In this document: positions 10,516 through 21,238 of the stretch, one piece after another
How positions within the stretch are numbered: position 1 is the first letter of the stretch
How the letters are laid out: each line of letters starts with the position of its first letter
Program-made: the position numbers and the translations under genes
The notes under the pieces: model-generated
The model's database searches: none
What the model was told of the DNA's origin: nothing
Seen by the model: only the letters and a program-made list of their open reading frames with translations
Assembly (NCBI RefSeq): GCF_009720255.1
Contig: NZ_WJSP02000009.1
Coordinates: 1-38,537, forward strand
DNA length: 38,537 bases
Reading direction: 5' to 3'
From: Agromyces humi
GTDB lineage: Bacteria; Actinomycetota; Actinomycetes; Actinomycetales; Microbacteriaceae

Positions 10516-11628
10516 ATGAGCACCAACTCCCCCACCGCCGCGCTCTCAGAGGCCGGCGTCAGCATCTGGCTCGACGACCTGTCCCGCGACCGCATCACCA
10601 CGGGCGACCTCGCGCGCCTGATCGCCGAGCGCAACGTCGTCGGCGTCACCACGAACCCGACGATCTTCGCCGGGGCGCTCGCCAAGGGCGACGCCTATCG
10701 CGAGCAGCTGCACACGCTCGCCGAGGCCGGCACCGACCTCGACACCGCGGTGTTCGAGGCCACCACCGACGACGTGCGCGACGCCGCCGACATCTTCCGC
10801 CCGGTGTTCGACGCCAGCGGCGGCTACGACGGCCGCGTGTCGATCGAGGTGGCACCCGATCTCGCCCACGACACCGAGCGCACCATCGAGCAGGCGCATG
10901 CGTTGTGGGAGAAGGTGGACCGGCCGAACGTGATGATCAAGATCCCGGCGACGGTCGAGGGGCTGGGGGCGATCACCGCGGCGATCGGCGCGGGCATCAG
11001 CGTGAACGTCACGCTGATCTTCAGCCTGGACCGGTACCGGCAGGTCATCGACGCGTACCTGACCGGCCTGGAGCAGGCCAAGGCCGCGGGCATCGACCTG
11101 TCCACGATCCACTCGGTCGCGTCGTTCTTCGTGTCCCGCGTGGACACCGAGATCGACAAGCGCCTGGCCGAGGTCGGCACCGACGAGGCCCTCGCGCTGA
11201 AGAGCAAGGCCGGCATCGCGAACGCCCGCCTCGCCTACCAGCTCTACGAGGACGTGTTCGGCGGCGACCGCGCCACCGCCCTGCTGCAGGCCGGCGCGAA
11301 CCGGCAGCGTCCGCTCTGGGCATCGACCGGCGTGAAGGACCCGGCGCTGCCCGACACCCTCTACGTCACCGAGCTCGTCGCACCCGGCGTGGTGAACACC
11401 ATGCCCGAGAAGACCCTCGAGGCCACCTTCGACCACGGCGAGATCGTCGGCGACACCGTGACCGGCGCGTACGCCGACGCCGGCGCCGTGCTCGACGCGC
11501 TCGCCCGGGTCGGCGTCGACTACGACGACGTCACCGCCGTCCTCGAACGCGAAGGCGTCGAGAAGTTCATCGTCTCCTGGCACGAACTGCTCGACACCGT
11601 CCGCGGCGCACTGGAGGCCGCACGATGA
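10516..11628 (+). CDS. tal: Transaldolase
   Basis: Transaldolase transfers the dihydroxyacetone unit from sedoheptulose 7-phosphate to glyceraldehyde 3-phosphate through a Schiff base. The 370-aa protein carries the catalytic lysine in NVMIKIPAT (Lys142) and the family blocks [15 protein letters not shown] near the N-terminus and [20 protein letters not shown]. The length fits the actinobacterial form. The ATG at 10516 has a good AAGGAGAA ribosome binding site. The stop codon overlaps the pgi start (ATGA), which indicates translational coupling. Confidence 0.98.
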   Translation: MSTNSPTAALSEAGVSIWLDDLSRDRITTGDLARLIAERNVVGVTTNPTIFAGALAKGDAYREQLHTLAEAGTDLDTAVFEATTDDVRDAADIFRPVFDASGGYDGRVSIEVAPDLAHDTERTIEQAHALWEKVDRPNVMIKIPATVEGLGAITAAIGAGISVNVTLIFSLDRYRQVIDAYLTGLEQAKAAGIDLSTIHSVASFFVSRVDTEIDKRLAEVGTDEALALKSKAGIANARLAYQLYEDVFGGDRATALLQAGANRQRPLWASTGVKDPALPDTLYVTELVAPGVVNTMPEKTLEATFDHGEIVGDTVTGAYADAGAVLDALARVGVDYDDVTAVLEREGVEKFIVSWHELLDTVRGALEAAR

Positions 11629-13229
11629 GCTTCCGCATCTCCGTGAGCGGAGCGGCCGCCGATGCCGTGCGCCGCACCGTGCCGACGCTGGTCGCCGACC
11701 TCGTCGCGAGCGGCATCACCGCCCAGGACGCCGAGCTCTGGGGCCCTGCCGCCGAGGACGAGGCGTCGAAGCGACTCGGCTGGACCGAGGCGGTCGCCGT
11801 CTCCCGCCCGCTCGTGCCCGAGATCGAGGCGCTCCGCGAACAGCTCGAGGCCGACGGCGTCACCCACATCGTGCTCGCCGGCATGGGCGGATCCTCGCTC
11901 GCGCCCGAGGTCATCACGCGCACCGCGCGGGTGGAGCTCACCGTGCTCGACTCGACGGAGCCCGGGCAGGTCGCCGCGGCGCTCCGCGACCGGCTCGCCG
12001 AGTCGGCGCTCGTCGTGTCCTCGAAGTCCGGATCGACGGTCGAGACCGACAGCCAGCGCCGGGTCTACGAGCAGGCGTTCCGCGACGCGGGCATCGACCC
12101 GGCGACGCGCATCATCGTCGTGACCGACCCGGGCTCGCCGCTCGACGAATCGGCACGCGCGGCCGGCTACCGCGTGTTCAACGCCGACCCCAACGTCGGC
12201 GGGCGCTACTCGGCCCTCACCGCATTCGGCCTCGTGCCGTCGGGGCTCGCCGGAGCCGACATCGCCGAGATCCTGGACGAGGCCGAGACCATCGAGCTCT
12301 CGCTCGCGATCGACAGCCCCGAGAACCCCGGACTGGTGCTCGGCGCCGCCATCGCCGCCACCGAGCCGCTGCGCGACAAGCTCGCGATCGTCGCCGACGG
12401 CACCCACATCGTGGGCTTCGCGGACTGGGCCGAGCAGCTCATCGCCGAGTCGACGGGCAAGGAAGGCAAGGGCATCCTCCCCGTCGTCCTCGACGTCGAG
12501 GCGCCCGAGCTGAAGGCAGACCTCCCCGACGTCCAGGTCGTGCGCCTCGTCGACGACGCCGGCGACCAGATCTTCAGCCACCACGACACCGGCGAGATCC
12601 GCGTCTCGGGCAGCCTCGGCGCCCAGCTGCTCGTGTGGGAGTACGCCACGGCCGTCGCCGGTCGCCTGCTCGGGATCAACCCGTTCGACCAGCCCGATGT
12701 CGAATCCGCGAAGATCGCGGCGCGCGGACTGCTCGACGCACGGCCAGAGCCGGCGCCCGCAGCCTTCGTCGCCGACGGCATCGAGGTGCGCGGCACGCCG
12801 CACGTCATCGGCGCCGCCAGCGACCTGGTGTCGGCGATCGACGTGCTGCTCGAGGAGCTGCCCGCCAACGGCTACGTCTCCGTCCAGGCTTATGTCGACC
12901 GTGTCGCGCACCCCGAGCTGGCGCAGTTGCGCGACCGGCTCGCCGCACGTGCCGGCCGCCCCGTCACGTTCGGGTGGGGGCCGCGCTTCCTGCACTCCAC
13001 GGGCCAGTTCCACAAGGGCGGCCCCGCCGTCGGCGTGTTCCTGCAGATCACGGAGACTCCGGTCGAGGATCTCGCGATCCCCGACCGGCCCTTCACCTTC
13101 GGCGAGCTCATCGCCGCGCAGGCATCCGGCGACGCGAGCGTGCTCGCCGAGCATGACCGCCCGGTGCTGACCCTGACGCTGACGGACCCCGCCGCGAACA
13201 TCGCGACGCTGTTCGACGCCGTCGGCTGA
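11625..13229 (+). CDS. pgi: Glucose-6-phosphate isomerase
   Basis: Pgi interconverts glucose 6-phosphate and fructose 6-phosphate and so joins glycolysis to the oxidative pentose phosphate branch encoded next to it. The 534-aa protein shows the sugar-phosphate (SIS) segments [12 protein letters not shown] and [13 protein letters not shown], the PGI signature [10 protein letters not shown], and a second signature region [14 protein letters not shown]. The sequence is of the divergent actinobacterial type rather than the Escherichia coli type. The start overlaps the tal stop by 4 nt, and zwf follows after 16 nt with a GGAAGGAT ribosome binding site. Confidence 0.95.
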   Translation: MSFRISVSGAAADAVRRTVPTLVADLVASGITAQDAELWGPAAEDEASKRLGWTEAVAVSRPLVPEIEALREQLEADGVTHIVLAGMGGSSLAPEVITRTARVELTVLDSTEPGQVAAALRDRLAESALVVSSKSGSTVETDSQRRVYEQAFRDAGIDPATRIIVVTDPGSPLDESARAAGYRVFNADPNVGGRYSALTAFGLVPSGLAGADIAEILDEAETIELSLAIDSPENPGLVLGAAIAATEPLRDKLAIVADGTHIVGFADWAEQLIAESTGKEGKGILPVVLDVEAPELKADLPDVQVVRLVDDAGDQIFSHHDTGEIRVSGSLGAQLLVWEYATAVAGRLLGINPFDQPDVESAKIAARGLLDARPEPAPAAFVADGIEVRGTPHVIGAASDLVSAIDVLLEELPANGYVSVQAYVDRVAHPELAQLRDRLAARAGRPVTFGWGPRFLHSTGQFHKGGPAVGVFLQITETPVEDLAIPDRPFTFGELIAAQASGDASVLAEHDRPVLTLTLTDPAANIATLFDAVG

Positions 13230-13245
13230 TCCCCGGAAGGATCCC

Positions 13246-14787
13246 ATGGCCCCGGCAGAGATCTCCGCGCAGCACAATCCGCTGCGCTCGCCCAAGGACT
13301 ACCGCCTCAACCGGATCGCCGGTCCGTCGAGCCTCATCATCTTCGGGGTGACCGGCGACCTGTCCCGCAAGAAGCTCATGCCCGCGGTCTACGACCTCGC
13401 GAACCGTGGGCTCCTCCCCCCGGGGTTCGCGCTCGTCGGCTTCGCGCGACGGGACTGGGACGACCAGGACTTCGAGAAGGTCGTGCACGACTCGGTGCGG
13501 CAGTACGCCCGCACCGAGTTCCGTGAGGACGTGTGGAAGCAGCTCGCACGCGGCATCCGCTTCGTGCAGGGCGACTTCGACGACGACGAGGCGTTCGACC
13601 GCCTCCACGCGGTCGTCGACGAGCTCGACCGTGAGCGCGGCACCATGGGCAACCACGCGTTCTACCTCTCGATCCCGCCGAAGTCGTTCCCGCTGGTGGT
13701 CGCGCAGCTGAAGCGGTCGGGCCTCGCCGAGCAGACCGACGACCAGTGGCGCCGCGTCGTCATCGAGAAGCCGTTCGGCTCCGACCTGCAGTCCGCACGC
13801 GAGCTGAACGACGTCGTGGCCTCCGTGTTCCCGCCCGACTCGGTGTTCCGCATCGATCACTACCTCGGCAAGGAGACCGTCCAGAACATCCTGGCGCTCC
13901 GCTTCGCGAACCAGCTCTACGAGCCCATCTGGAACGCGAACTTCGTCGACCACGTGCAGATCACCATGGCCGAGGACATCGGCGTGGGCGGCCGAGCCGG
14001 CTACTACGACGGCATCGGCGCGGCCCGGGACGTCATCCAGAACCACCTGTTGCAACTGCTCGCCCTGACCGCGATGGAGGAGCCGATCTCGTTCGACGCC
14101 GCAGACCTGCGTGCCGAGAAGGAGAAGATCCTGTCCGCGGTGCGCCTGCCCGACGACCTGGCCACGGGGACGGCGCGCGGCCAGTACTCGGGCGGATGGC
14201 AGGGCGGCGAGAAGGTCATCGGATTCCTCGACGAGGACGGCATGAACCCGGAGTCGACGACTGAGACCTACGCGGCCATGAAGCTGCTCATCGGCACGCG
14301 TCGATGGGCGGGCGTGCCGTTCTACCTGCGTGCGGGCAAGCGCCTCGGACGACGCGTGACCGAGATCGCGGTCGTGTTCAAGCGCGCGCCGCAGCAGGTC
14401 TTCGCCGACAGCCAGACCTCGCAGCTCGGCCAGAACGCGCTCGTCATCCGCGTGCAGCCCGACGAGGGCGTCACGATCCGCTTCGGCTCCAAGGTGCCGG
14501 GCGCGGGCATGCAGGTGCGCGACGTCACGATGGACTTCGGCTACGGCCACGCCTTCACGGAGGCGAGCCCAGAGGCCTACGAGCGGCTCATCCTCGATGT
14601 GCTGCTGGGCGACCCGCCGCTGTTCCCCCGCCAGGAGGAGGTCGAGCTCTCCTGGAAGATCCTCGACCCCATCGAGGAGTTCTGGGCGACACAGGGTCAA
14701 CCCGAGCAGTACCGCCCCGGAACCTGGGGTCCGAGCTCGGCAGACGAGCTCCTGCACCGCGACGGACGTAGCTGGAGGCGCCCATGA
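13246..14787 (+). CDS. zwf: Glucose-6-phosphate 1-dehydrogenase
   Basis: Zwf oxidises glucose 6-phosphate to 6-phosphogluconolactone with formation of NAD(P)H, the first step of the oxidative pentose phosphate pathway. The 513-aa protein has the dinucleotide-binding motif GVTGDLSRKK (34-43) and the active-site signature IDHYLGKE (203-210). Its length is typical. The stop overlaps the opcA start (ATGA), consistent with the known need for OpcA for full Zwf activity in actinobacteria and cyanobacteria. Confidence 0.98.
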   Translation: MAPAEISAQHNPLRSPKDYRLNRIAGPSSLIIFGVTGDLSRKKLMPAVYDLANRGLLPPGFALVGFARRDWDDQDFEKVVHDSVRQYARTEFREDVWKQLARGIRFVQGDFDDDEAFDRLHAVVDELDRERGTMGNHAFYLSIPPKSFPLVVAQLKRSGLAEQTDDQWRRVVIEKPFGSDLQSARELNDVVASVFPPDSVFRIDHYLGKETVQNILALRFANQLYEPIWNANFVDHVQITMAEDIGVGGRAGYYDGIGAARDVIQNHLLQLLALTAMEEPISFDAADLRAEKEKILSAVRLPDDLATGTARGQYSGGWQGGEKVIGFLDEDGMNPESTTETYAAMKLLIGTRRWAGVPFYLRAGKRLGRRVTEIAVVFKRAPQQVFADSQTSQLGQNALVIRVQPDEGVTIRFGSKVPGAGMQVRDVTMDFGYGHAFTEASPEAYERLILDVLLGDPPLFPRQEEVELSWKILDPIEEFWATQGQPEQYRPGTWGPSSADELLHRDGRSWRRP

Positions 14788-15728
14788 TCGTCGAACTTCC
14801 CGACACGACGACCAGCCAGGTCTCCAAGACCCTGGTGAAGATCCGCGAGGAGGGCGGCGTCGTCGCCCTGGGCCGTGTGCTCACCCTCGTCATCGCCACC
14901 TCCCCCGGCAGCGAGGAGGAGGCCATCGAGGCCGCGAACGACGCCTCGCGCGAGCACCCCATGCGGGTCATCGTGGTCTCGAGCGATCCCCACGAACTGC
15001 CCGACACGGCGGCTCGGCTCGACGCCGAGATCCGGGTCGGCGGGGACGCCGGCGCGAGCGAGGTCATCGTGCTCCGCGCGTGCGGCGATGCCGCGCGCGA
15101 TGAGGAGAGCCTCGTCATGGCCCTCCTCCTGCCCGATGCGCCGGTCGTCACCTGGTGGCCCGGGGCGGCACCCGAGGTCCCCGGTGAGGCGGCCCTCGGG
15201 CGCATCGCCCACCGACGGATCACGGATGCCTCGACGCAGCCCGACCCGCAGGGTGCGCTGGCGCGCCTCGCGTCCAGCTACACGCCGGGCGACGCGGACT
15301 TCGCGTGGACCCGCCTCACCCTGTGGCGCGCCCAGCTCGCCGCGGTGCTCGACCAGCCGCCGTACGAGCAGATCACGAGCGTCCGCGTCACGGGGGCGAT
15401 CGACTCGCCGTCCACGACCCTGCTCGCGGCGTGGCTTCGGCTGCAGCTCGACGCGCCGACGACGTACGAGCTCACGCCGGTCGAGGCCGGCTCGCACGGC
15501 ATCCACGGCGTGCACCTCGAGCGGCAGAGCGGCGCGGTCGAACTCGTCCGCGACATTCCCGGTATCGCGACGCTCCGCCAGCCCGGCCAGCCCGTGCACG
15601 ACGTGCCGCTGCCGCGGCGAAACCTCCGCGACTGCCTCGCCGACGAGCTCCGCCGCCTCGACCCCGATGAGTTGTACGGTGAAGTGATCACGAGCGGCCT
15701 GTCGCTGCTCGGCGATGCGGAGGCGTGA
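14784..15728 (+). CDS. opcA: Glucose-6-phosphate dehydrogenase assembly protein OpcA
   Basis: OpcA supports assembly or activation of glucose-6-phosphate dehydrogenase in actinobacteria and cyanobacteria. The 314-aa protein shows the family's ATSPGSEEEAIEAANDASRE stretch, LLPDAPVVTWWPG near the middle and a conserved LxDELRRLDPDELYGEV ending. It lies directly behind zwf with a 4-nt overlap, and pgl follows with its ribosome binding site inside the opcA end. The biochemical mechanism of the family is not obvious from sequence. Confidence 0.97.
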   Translation: MIVELPDTTTSQVSKTLVKIREEGGVVALGRVLTLVIATSPGSEEEAIEAANDASREHPMRVIVVSSDPHELPDTAARLDAEIRVGGDAGASEVIVLRACGDAARDEESLVMALLLPDAPVVTWWPGAAPEVPGEAALGRIAHRRITDASTQPDPQGALARLASSYTPGDADFAWTRLTLWRAQLAAVLDQPPYEQITSVRVTGAIDSPSTTLLAAWLRLQLDAPTTYELTPVEAGSHGIHGVHLERQSGAVELVRDIPGIATLRQPGQPVHDVPLPRRNLRDCLADELRRLDPDELYGEVITSGLSLLGDAEA

Positions 15729-15739
15729 GGAGCCCATGC

Positions 15740-16510
15740 ATGACGAATGAACGGCGGGTGCTCGTCCATCCCGACAAGGCGTCATTGGCGAGTTCCGTGT
15801 CGGCGCGGTTCATCACGAAGATGCTCGACATCCTCGATGCCCAGGCGGTCGCCCACGTGGTGCTGACCGGCGGCTCGATGGGTTCCGCCGTCCTGGACGC
15901 CGTCGCCGCATCGCCGGCGCGCACCTCGATCGACTGGTCGAGAGTGCACTTCTGGTGGGGCGACGAACGGTGGGTGCCCGGCGGTGACGGCGAGCGGAAC
16001 GACGAGCAGGCGCGTGTCGCCCTCCTCGGCGACCTCGACGTTCCGTCGGAGAACGTGCACCCGTTCCCGGCCTCCGATTCGGGCATGAGCCTCGACGAGG
16101 CCGCCGAGGCCTACGCGGCGGAGCTCTCGCAGCACGGCGTCGACGGGCTCGATCACCCGATCTTCGACATCACGTTCCTCGGCGTCGGGCCCGACGGGCA
16201 CATCGCCTCGCTGTTCCCGCATCGCTCGGGCATCCAGGTGACGGATCGCACCGTCATCCCGGTGCGCAACTCCCCCAAGCCGCCGCCCGAGCGGCTCAGC
16301 CTCACCCGGCCGGTGATCAACTCGTCGCAACGCATCTGGCTGGTGCTCGCCGGTGCCGACAAGGCCTCCGCACTCGGCCTCGCCCTCGCCGGCGCGAGCC
16401 GTGACGAGGTGCCGGTCGCCGGCATCAAGGGTCGGCGGCGCACGGTCTTCTTCGTCGACGCGGATGCCGCGGCCGAGGTGCCCGAGTCGCTCATCGCCCG
16501 CGACTACTGA
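15740..16510 (+). CDS. pgl: 6-phosphogluconolactonase (SOL/DevB type)
   Basis: Pgl hydrolyses 6-phosphogluconolactone to 6-phosphogluconate, the step after Zwf. The 256-aa protein carries the family motifs LTGGSMG, WWGDERWVPGGDGERND and LGVGPDGHIASLFPH. Two starts are possible: a GTG at 15725 overlapping the opcA stop, or the ATG at 15740. I prefer the ATG because AGGAG lies 7 nt before it and the protein then begins close to the conserved region. It is the last gene of the operon; gnd is not in the window. A strong hairpin follows 26 nt downstream. Confidence 0.96.
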   Translation: MTNERRVLVHPDKASLASSVSARFITKMLDILDAQAVAHVVLTGGSMGSAVLDAVAASPARTSIDWSRVHFWWGDERWVPGGDGERNDEQARVALLGDLDVPSENVHPFPASDSGMSLDEAAEAYAAELSQHGVDGLDHPIFDITFLGVGPDGHIASLFPHRSGIQVTDRTVIPVRNSPKPPPERLSLTRPVINSSQRIWLVLAGADKASALGLALAGASRDEVPVAGIKGRRRTVFFVDADAAAEVPESLIARDY

Positions 16511-16536
16511 CTCGCCCGCAACCCGACCAGACGCGA

Positions 16537-16566
16537 AACGGGGCCAGCCTTCCGGCTGGCCCCGTT
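16537..16566. terminator. Strong bidirectional terminator between pgl and rbpA
   Basis: The perfect 13-bp stem AACGGGGCCAGCC (16537-16549) / GGCTGGCCCCGTT (16554-16566) has a TTCC loop. It lies between the convergent stops of pgl and rbpA, and either transcript can use it. Confidence 0.9.
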
Positions 16567-16592
16567 CGTCGTCTGCGATGCGGTTCGGTGCG

Positions 16593-16961
16593 TCAGTCCT
16601 GCGGAGCCGACTGCCCGCGCCGGGCGCGGAGCTGCGTCAGCGCCTCCTCGAGGAGCGCGGCGGCCTCCTCGTCGGTGCGCCGCTCCTTCACGTAGGCGAG
16701 GTGCGTCTTGTACGGCTCGAGCTTGGAGACCGAGGGCGGGTTCTCCTTGTCGCGGCCGGCGGGAAGGCCGGTCGACGGGCTGTCGATGATCTCGGGGATC
16801 TCCTCCTCGGGGAGGCTCGCCGCGAAGTACCGCACGGTCTCGTTGCCCTGCGCGTCCCAGTAGCTCACTGCCACCCGGTCGGCGTGGAATCCGCGGTCCT
16901 GTTCGCCCATCGGTCCCGCGCCGACGCGCGAGCCCCGGATGGCGCTGTTTCCTGATGCCAT
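16593..16961 (-). CDS. rbpA: RNA polymerase-binding protein RbpA
   Basis: RbpA is an actinobacterial transcription factor that binds RNA polymerase and the principal sigma factor, and stabilises the open promoter complex. The 122-aa protein shows the core SYWDAQGNETVRYFAA, the basic linker GLPAGRDKE, and the C-terminal sigma-interacting helix region THLAYVKERRTDEEAAALL with the conserved Arg pair. It lies 10 nt downstream of secG and is probably in the same transcript. Its presence is strong evidence for an actinobacterial genome. Confidence 0.97.
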   Translation of the reverse strand: MASGNSAIRGSRVGAGPMGEQDRGFHADRVAVSYWDAQGNETVRYFAASLPEEEIPEIIDSPSTGLPAGRDKENPPSVSKLEPYKTHLAYVKERRTDEEAAALLEEALTQLRARRGQSAPQD

Positions 16962-16971
16962 GGCGTTCCCG

Positions 16972-17223
16972 TCAGATTCCGGCGTCGAACTTGGTGATGA
17001 GCCCCAGCACCACGATGCACGTGATCCAGATGAGCGCCAGGATCACCGTGATCCGGTTGAGGTTGCGCTCGGCCACACCGGACGCGCCGAGGCTGGACGT
17101 GACGCCGCCGCCGAACATGTCGGACAGACCGCCGCCACGGCCCTTGTGCAGCAGGATGAGCAGCGTCAGCAGGAGGCTCGTGAGACCGAGCAGCACCTGC
17201 AGGACGACCTGGAGAATCTCCAC
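16972..17223 (-). CDS. secG: Protein-export membrane protein SecG
   Basis: SecG is the small auxiliary subunit of the SecYEG translocon in the cytoplasmic membrane. The 83-aa protein has two hydrophobic segments (about residues 3-24 and 58-77) separated by the typical loop HKGRGGGLSDMFGGG. The size is normal. It follows tpiA, a common bacterial arrangement, but a good -10 hexamer in the gap suggests an extra promoter for secG-rbpA. Confidence 0.96.
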   Translation of the reverse strand: MEILQVVLQVLLGLTSLLLTLLILLHKGRGGGLSDMFGGGVTSSLGASGVAERNLNRITVILALIWITCIVVLGLITKFDAGI

Positions 17224-17269
17224 GGTGAACCTTTCCGGGCACGACGCAGGGTGTCAGTGCCGACAATCG

Positions 17270-17290
17270 AGTATAGCCGCACCCGCGGCT
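17270..17290 (-). promoter_or_regulatory. Candidate secG -10 next to a small hairpin
   Basis: TATACT on the minus strand (17270-17275) is a near-consensus -10 about 47 nt upstream of secG. Directly upstream on the same strand is a 6-bp stem AGCCGC/GCGGCT (17275-17280 and 17285-17290), which may be a weak tpiA terminator. No clear -35 is seen. Confidence 0.45.
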
Positions 17291-17310
17291 CAGCCCATGG
17301 CGCGAAGCGC

Positions 17311-18099
17311 CTACGCGCCGACGTGCTTCTTGAACCGGACGATGCTCGAGAACTCGTCGATGTCGAGGCTCGCTCCGCCGACGAGGGCGCCGTCCACGTT
17401 GGGTTCGCGAAGGAACGACGCGATGTTCGCCGCCTTCACCGATCCGCCGTAGAGGATGCGCGTGGCCGAAGCCACCTCGTCACCGAGCAGTTCGGCGATC
17501 AGCGCACGGAGCGCCGAACAGACCTGCTCCGCCTGCGCGGGCGTGGCGGCCTGGCCGGACCCGATCGCCCACACGGGCTCGTAGGCGACGACGAGCCCCT
17601 TGGAGCCGTCGACCCCCTCCAGCGCCGCGCGCAGCTGCGCCACGGGCACCGCACTCGGACCGTGCGCCTCGAGGTCGTCGGCCGTCTCGCCGACGCACAC
17701 CACGGGAACGAGCCCGTGGCGGTGCGCGGCGAGCACCTTGGCGTTCACGTCGGCGTCGGTCTCGTGGTGCAGCGTGCGACGCTCGGAGTGTCCGATGATC
17801 ACGTACCGGCAGTCGAGCTGCGCCAGGAACGCGCCCGAGATCTCGCCCGTGTAGGCGCCCGAGTCGTGCGCCGAGACATCCTGTGCCCCGTATGCGATGG
17901 GCAGCGAGTCGGCCGACACCAGCGTCTGCACCGAACGCAGGTCGGTGAACGGCGGGAACACGGCGACCTCCGCGTCGGCGAAGTCGTGCTTCGCGTCGGC
18001 CAGCGCCCACGCGAGCTTCTGCACGAATGCGATCGCCTGCAGGTGGTCGAGGTTCATCTTCCAGTTGCCCGCGATGAACGGGGTGCGCTTCACTGCCAT
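17311..18099 (-). CDS. tpiA: Triose-phosphate isomerase
   Basis: TpiA interconverts dihydroxyacetone phosphate and glyceraldehyde 3-phosphate. The 262-aa protein has Lys14 in GNWKMN, the catalytic His104 in IIGHSERR and the catalytic Glu174 in AYEPVWAIGSG, followed by the phosphate-binding YGGSVKAAN. The start ATG at 18099 lies inside the end of pgk (10-nt overlap), indicating coupled translation in gap-pgk-tpiA. Confidence 0.98.
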   Translation of the reverse strand: MAVKRTPFIAGNWKMNLDHLQAIAFVQKLAWALADAKHDFADAEVAVFPPFTDLRSVQTLVSADSLPIAYGAQDVSAHDSGAYTGEISGAFLAQLDCRYVIIGHSERRTLHHETDADVNAKVLAAHRHGLVPVVCVGETADDLEAHGPSAVPVAQLRAALEGVDGSKGLVVAYEPVWAIGSGQAATPAQAEQVCSALRALIAELLGDEVASATRILYGGSVKAANIASFLREPNVDGALVGGASLDIDEFSSIVRFKKHVGA

Positions 18100-19304
18100 C
18101 CGAGGACCTCCAGTCCGGGGAGCTTCTTGCCCTCGAGGAACTCGAGGCTCGCCCCGCCGCCCGTCGAGATGTGACCGAACCGGTCATCGCTGAATCCGAG
18201 CTGCCGCACTGCCGCTGCGGAGTCGCCGCCGCCGACGACGCTGAGCCCGTCGACCTCGGTGAGCGCCTCGGCCACGGCCTTGGTGCCGGCTGCGAACGGC
18301 GCGAGTTCGAACACGCCCATCGGGCCGTTCCAGAACACCGTCTTCGACGCGCGGATCTGCTCGGCGAAGGCCGCCGCCGTGGCGGGGCCGATGTCGAGGC
18401 CGAGTCCGGATGCACCGAACGGCGTCTCCTCGATCGCGTCGGCCGCGGTGACCACGTGCTCGGCTTCGGCCGAGAAGGATGCCGCGACGACCACGTCGGT
18501 CGGCAGCACGATCGACACGCCGCGCTCCTCAGCCTCGGCGAGGTAGCCCTTGACCGTCTCGATCTGGTCTGCCTCGAGGAGGCTCGATCCGACCTTGTGA
18601 CCCTGTGCCGCGAGGAAGGTGAACAGCATGCCGCCGCCGATGAGGAGGGTGTCCACGCGCGGCAGCAGGTGCGCGATCACGCCCAGCTTGTCGGAGACCT
18701 TCGAGCCGCCGAGCACCACCGTGTACGGGCGCTCGGGCGACTCGGTGAGCCGGTCGAGCACGTCGAGCTCCGATGCGATCAGGAGGCCGGCGGCGCTCGG
18801 CCGCAGCTGCTCGAGCTCGTAGACGCTCGCCTGCTTGCGGTGCACGACGCCGAAGCCGTCGGAGACGACGGCGTCGGCGAAGCCGGCCAGCTCGCCGGCG
18901 AACGCGGTGCGCTCGGCCTCGTTCTTCGAGGTCTCCCCCGCGTTGAACCGCAGGTTCTCGAGCACGAGGATCTCGCCATCGCCGAGCGCCTCGACCTTCG
19001 CCGCGGCATCCGCGCCGACCGTGTCGGTCGCGAAGGCGACGGGCGCGTCGATCAGCTCATCGAGCCGTGCGGCGACGGGGGCGAGGCTGTACTTGGGGTC
19101 GGGCGAGCCGTCGGGCCGGCCGAGGTGGGAGACCACGATCACACGGGCTCCCTGGCCCGTGAGGGCCTCGAGGGTGGGGACCGACGCCCGCACGCGGCCG
19201 TCGTCCGTGATGACCGATCCCTGGAGGGGGACGTTGAGGTCACAACGGACGACGACGCGCTTGCCGGCGAGCGGACCGAGGCTGTCGATCGTTCGCAGGG
19301 TCAC
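18090..19304 (-). CDS. pgk: Phosphoglycerate kinase
   Basis: Pgk transfers the acyl phosphate of 1,3-bisphosphoglycerate to ADP in glycolysis. The 404-aa protein has the N-terminal substrate segment VVVRCDLNVPL, the SHLGRPDG motif, the hinge region VVLGGSKVSDKLGVI, and the nucleotide-binding GGGDSAAAVRQLG near the C-terminus. The start is taken as the GTG at 19304, 11 nt after the gap stop; an open frame continues upstream through the antisense and out-of-frame part of gap and is not coding. Length is normal for the family. Confidence 0.98.
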   Translation of the reverse strand: MTLRTIDSLGPLAGKRVVVRCDLNVPLQGSVITDDGRVRASVPTLEALTGQGARVIVVSHLGRPDGSPDPKYSLAPVAARLDELIDAPVAFATDTVGADAAAKVEALGDGEILVLENLRFNAGETSKNEAERTAFAGELAGFADAVVSDGFGVVHRKQASVYELEQLRPSAAGLLIASELDVLDRLTESPERPYTVVLGGSKVSDKLGVIAHLLPRVDTLLIGGGMLFTFLAAQGHKVGSSLLEADQIETVKGYLAEAEERGVSIVLPTDVVVAASFSAEAEHVVTAADAIEETPFGASGLGLDIGPATAAAFAEQIRASKTVFWNGPMGVFELAPFAAGTKAVAEALTEVDGLSVVGGGDSAAAVRQLGFSDDRFGHISTGGGASLEFLEGKKLPGLEVLGWQ

Positions 19305-19315
19305 GGATGCTCGAT

Positions 19316-20413
<1,098 letters not shown>

Positions 20414-21040
20414 CTACGACAGTAGCAGCAGCCCTGAGGTCTTCTCGCGTGCGGTGGTGAAGCGCTGCTGGACGTTCTCCCAGTTCGCGATGTTCCAGAA
20501 CGCCTTGACGTAATCGGCGCGCACGTTCTTGTAGTCGAGGTAGTACGCGTGCTCCCAGACGTCGAGCATGAGCAGCGGCACGATGCCCGCAGGAAGGTTC
20601 GCCTGCTGGTCGAAGAACTGCACGATGATCAGGCGCTGGCCGATCGAGTCCCATGCGAGGACGGCCCAGCCGGAGCCCTGCACGCCGAGCGCGGTGGCGG
20701 TGAAGTGGGCCTGGAACTTGTCGAAGGACCCGAAGTGCTCGTCGATCGCCGAGGCGAGGTCACCGGTGGGCTTGTCGCCGCCGTCGGGCGAGAGGTTGGT
20801 CCAGAAGATCGAGTGGTTGACGTGGCCGCCGAGGTTGAACGCGAGGTCCTTCTCGAGCTTGTTGACGTTGGCGAGGTTGCCCGAGTCTCGTGCTTCGGCG
20901 AGCTGCGTCAGGGCGGTGTTCGCGCCGGTCACGTACGCCTGGTGGTGCTTCGAGTGGTGCAGCTCCATGATCGTGCCGCTGATCGACGGTTCCAGCGCCG
21001 AGTAGTCGTACGGGAGATCGGGGAGGGTGTAGTCAGCCAT
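20414..21040 (-). CDS. sodA: Superoxide dismutase, Mn/Fe family
   Basis: This enzyme converts superoxide to oxygen and hydrogen peroxide. The 208-aa protein carries the four metal ligands of the Fe/Mn family: His28 (ELHHSKHH), His76 (HVNHSIFW), and Asp160 and His164 ([11 protein letters not shown]). The metal (Mn, Fe or either) cannot be settled by eye. No signal peptide is visible. The ATG at 21040 has a strong AAGGAGAAGCA ribosome binding site. The gene is flanked by hairpins on both sides and so looks monocistronic, placed between whiA and gap. Confidence 0.97.
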   Translation of the reverse strand: MADYTLPDLPYDYSALEPSISGTIMELHHSKHHQAYVTGANTALTQLAEARDSGNLANVNKLEKDLAFNLGGHVNHSIFWTNLSPDGGDKPTGDLASAIDEHFGSFDKFQAHFTATALGVQGSGWAVLAWDSIGQRLIIVQFFDQQANLPAGIVPLLMLDVWEHAYYLDYKNVRADYVKAFWNIANWENVQQRFTTAREKTSGLLLLS

Positions 21041-21105
21041 TGCTTCTCCTTGTCAGATGCCGGGCGTGCCGGGCTCCTGCCCGGTGTTCCGCGGCCGCAC
21101 CAACG

Positions 21106-21111
21106 AGTCTA
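21106..21111 (-). promoter_or_regulatory. Candidate sodA -10
   Basis: The minus strand reads CATAGACTCG; TAGACT fits TANNNT and lies 65 nt before the sodA ATG. A -35 match is lacking. Confidence 0.35.
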
Positions 21112-21161
21112 TGCCCGGCCCGTGGGTGGCCCATCGGGGTTGACCGACTGCGACGGCGCAT

Positions 21162-21197
21162 GACGACGAGCGGATGCCGCGGCATCCGCTCGTCGTC
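21162..21197. terminator. 36-bp perfect palindrome downstream of whiA
   Basis: The sequence from 21162 to 21197 is its own reverse complement (outer bases GACGACGAG, centre GGATGCCGCGGCATCC), giving a 16-bp stem with a 4-nt loop. It begins 41 nt after the whiA stop and most likely terminates the uvrA-uvrC-rapZ-whiA transcript. The 18-bp centre recurs exactly inside uvrC. Confidence 0.85.
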
Positions 21198-21238
21198 TGC
21201 AACGTGCTGCTCGGGGCCAAGGCGCGCTCGGCGGCGGC

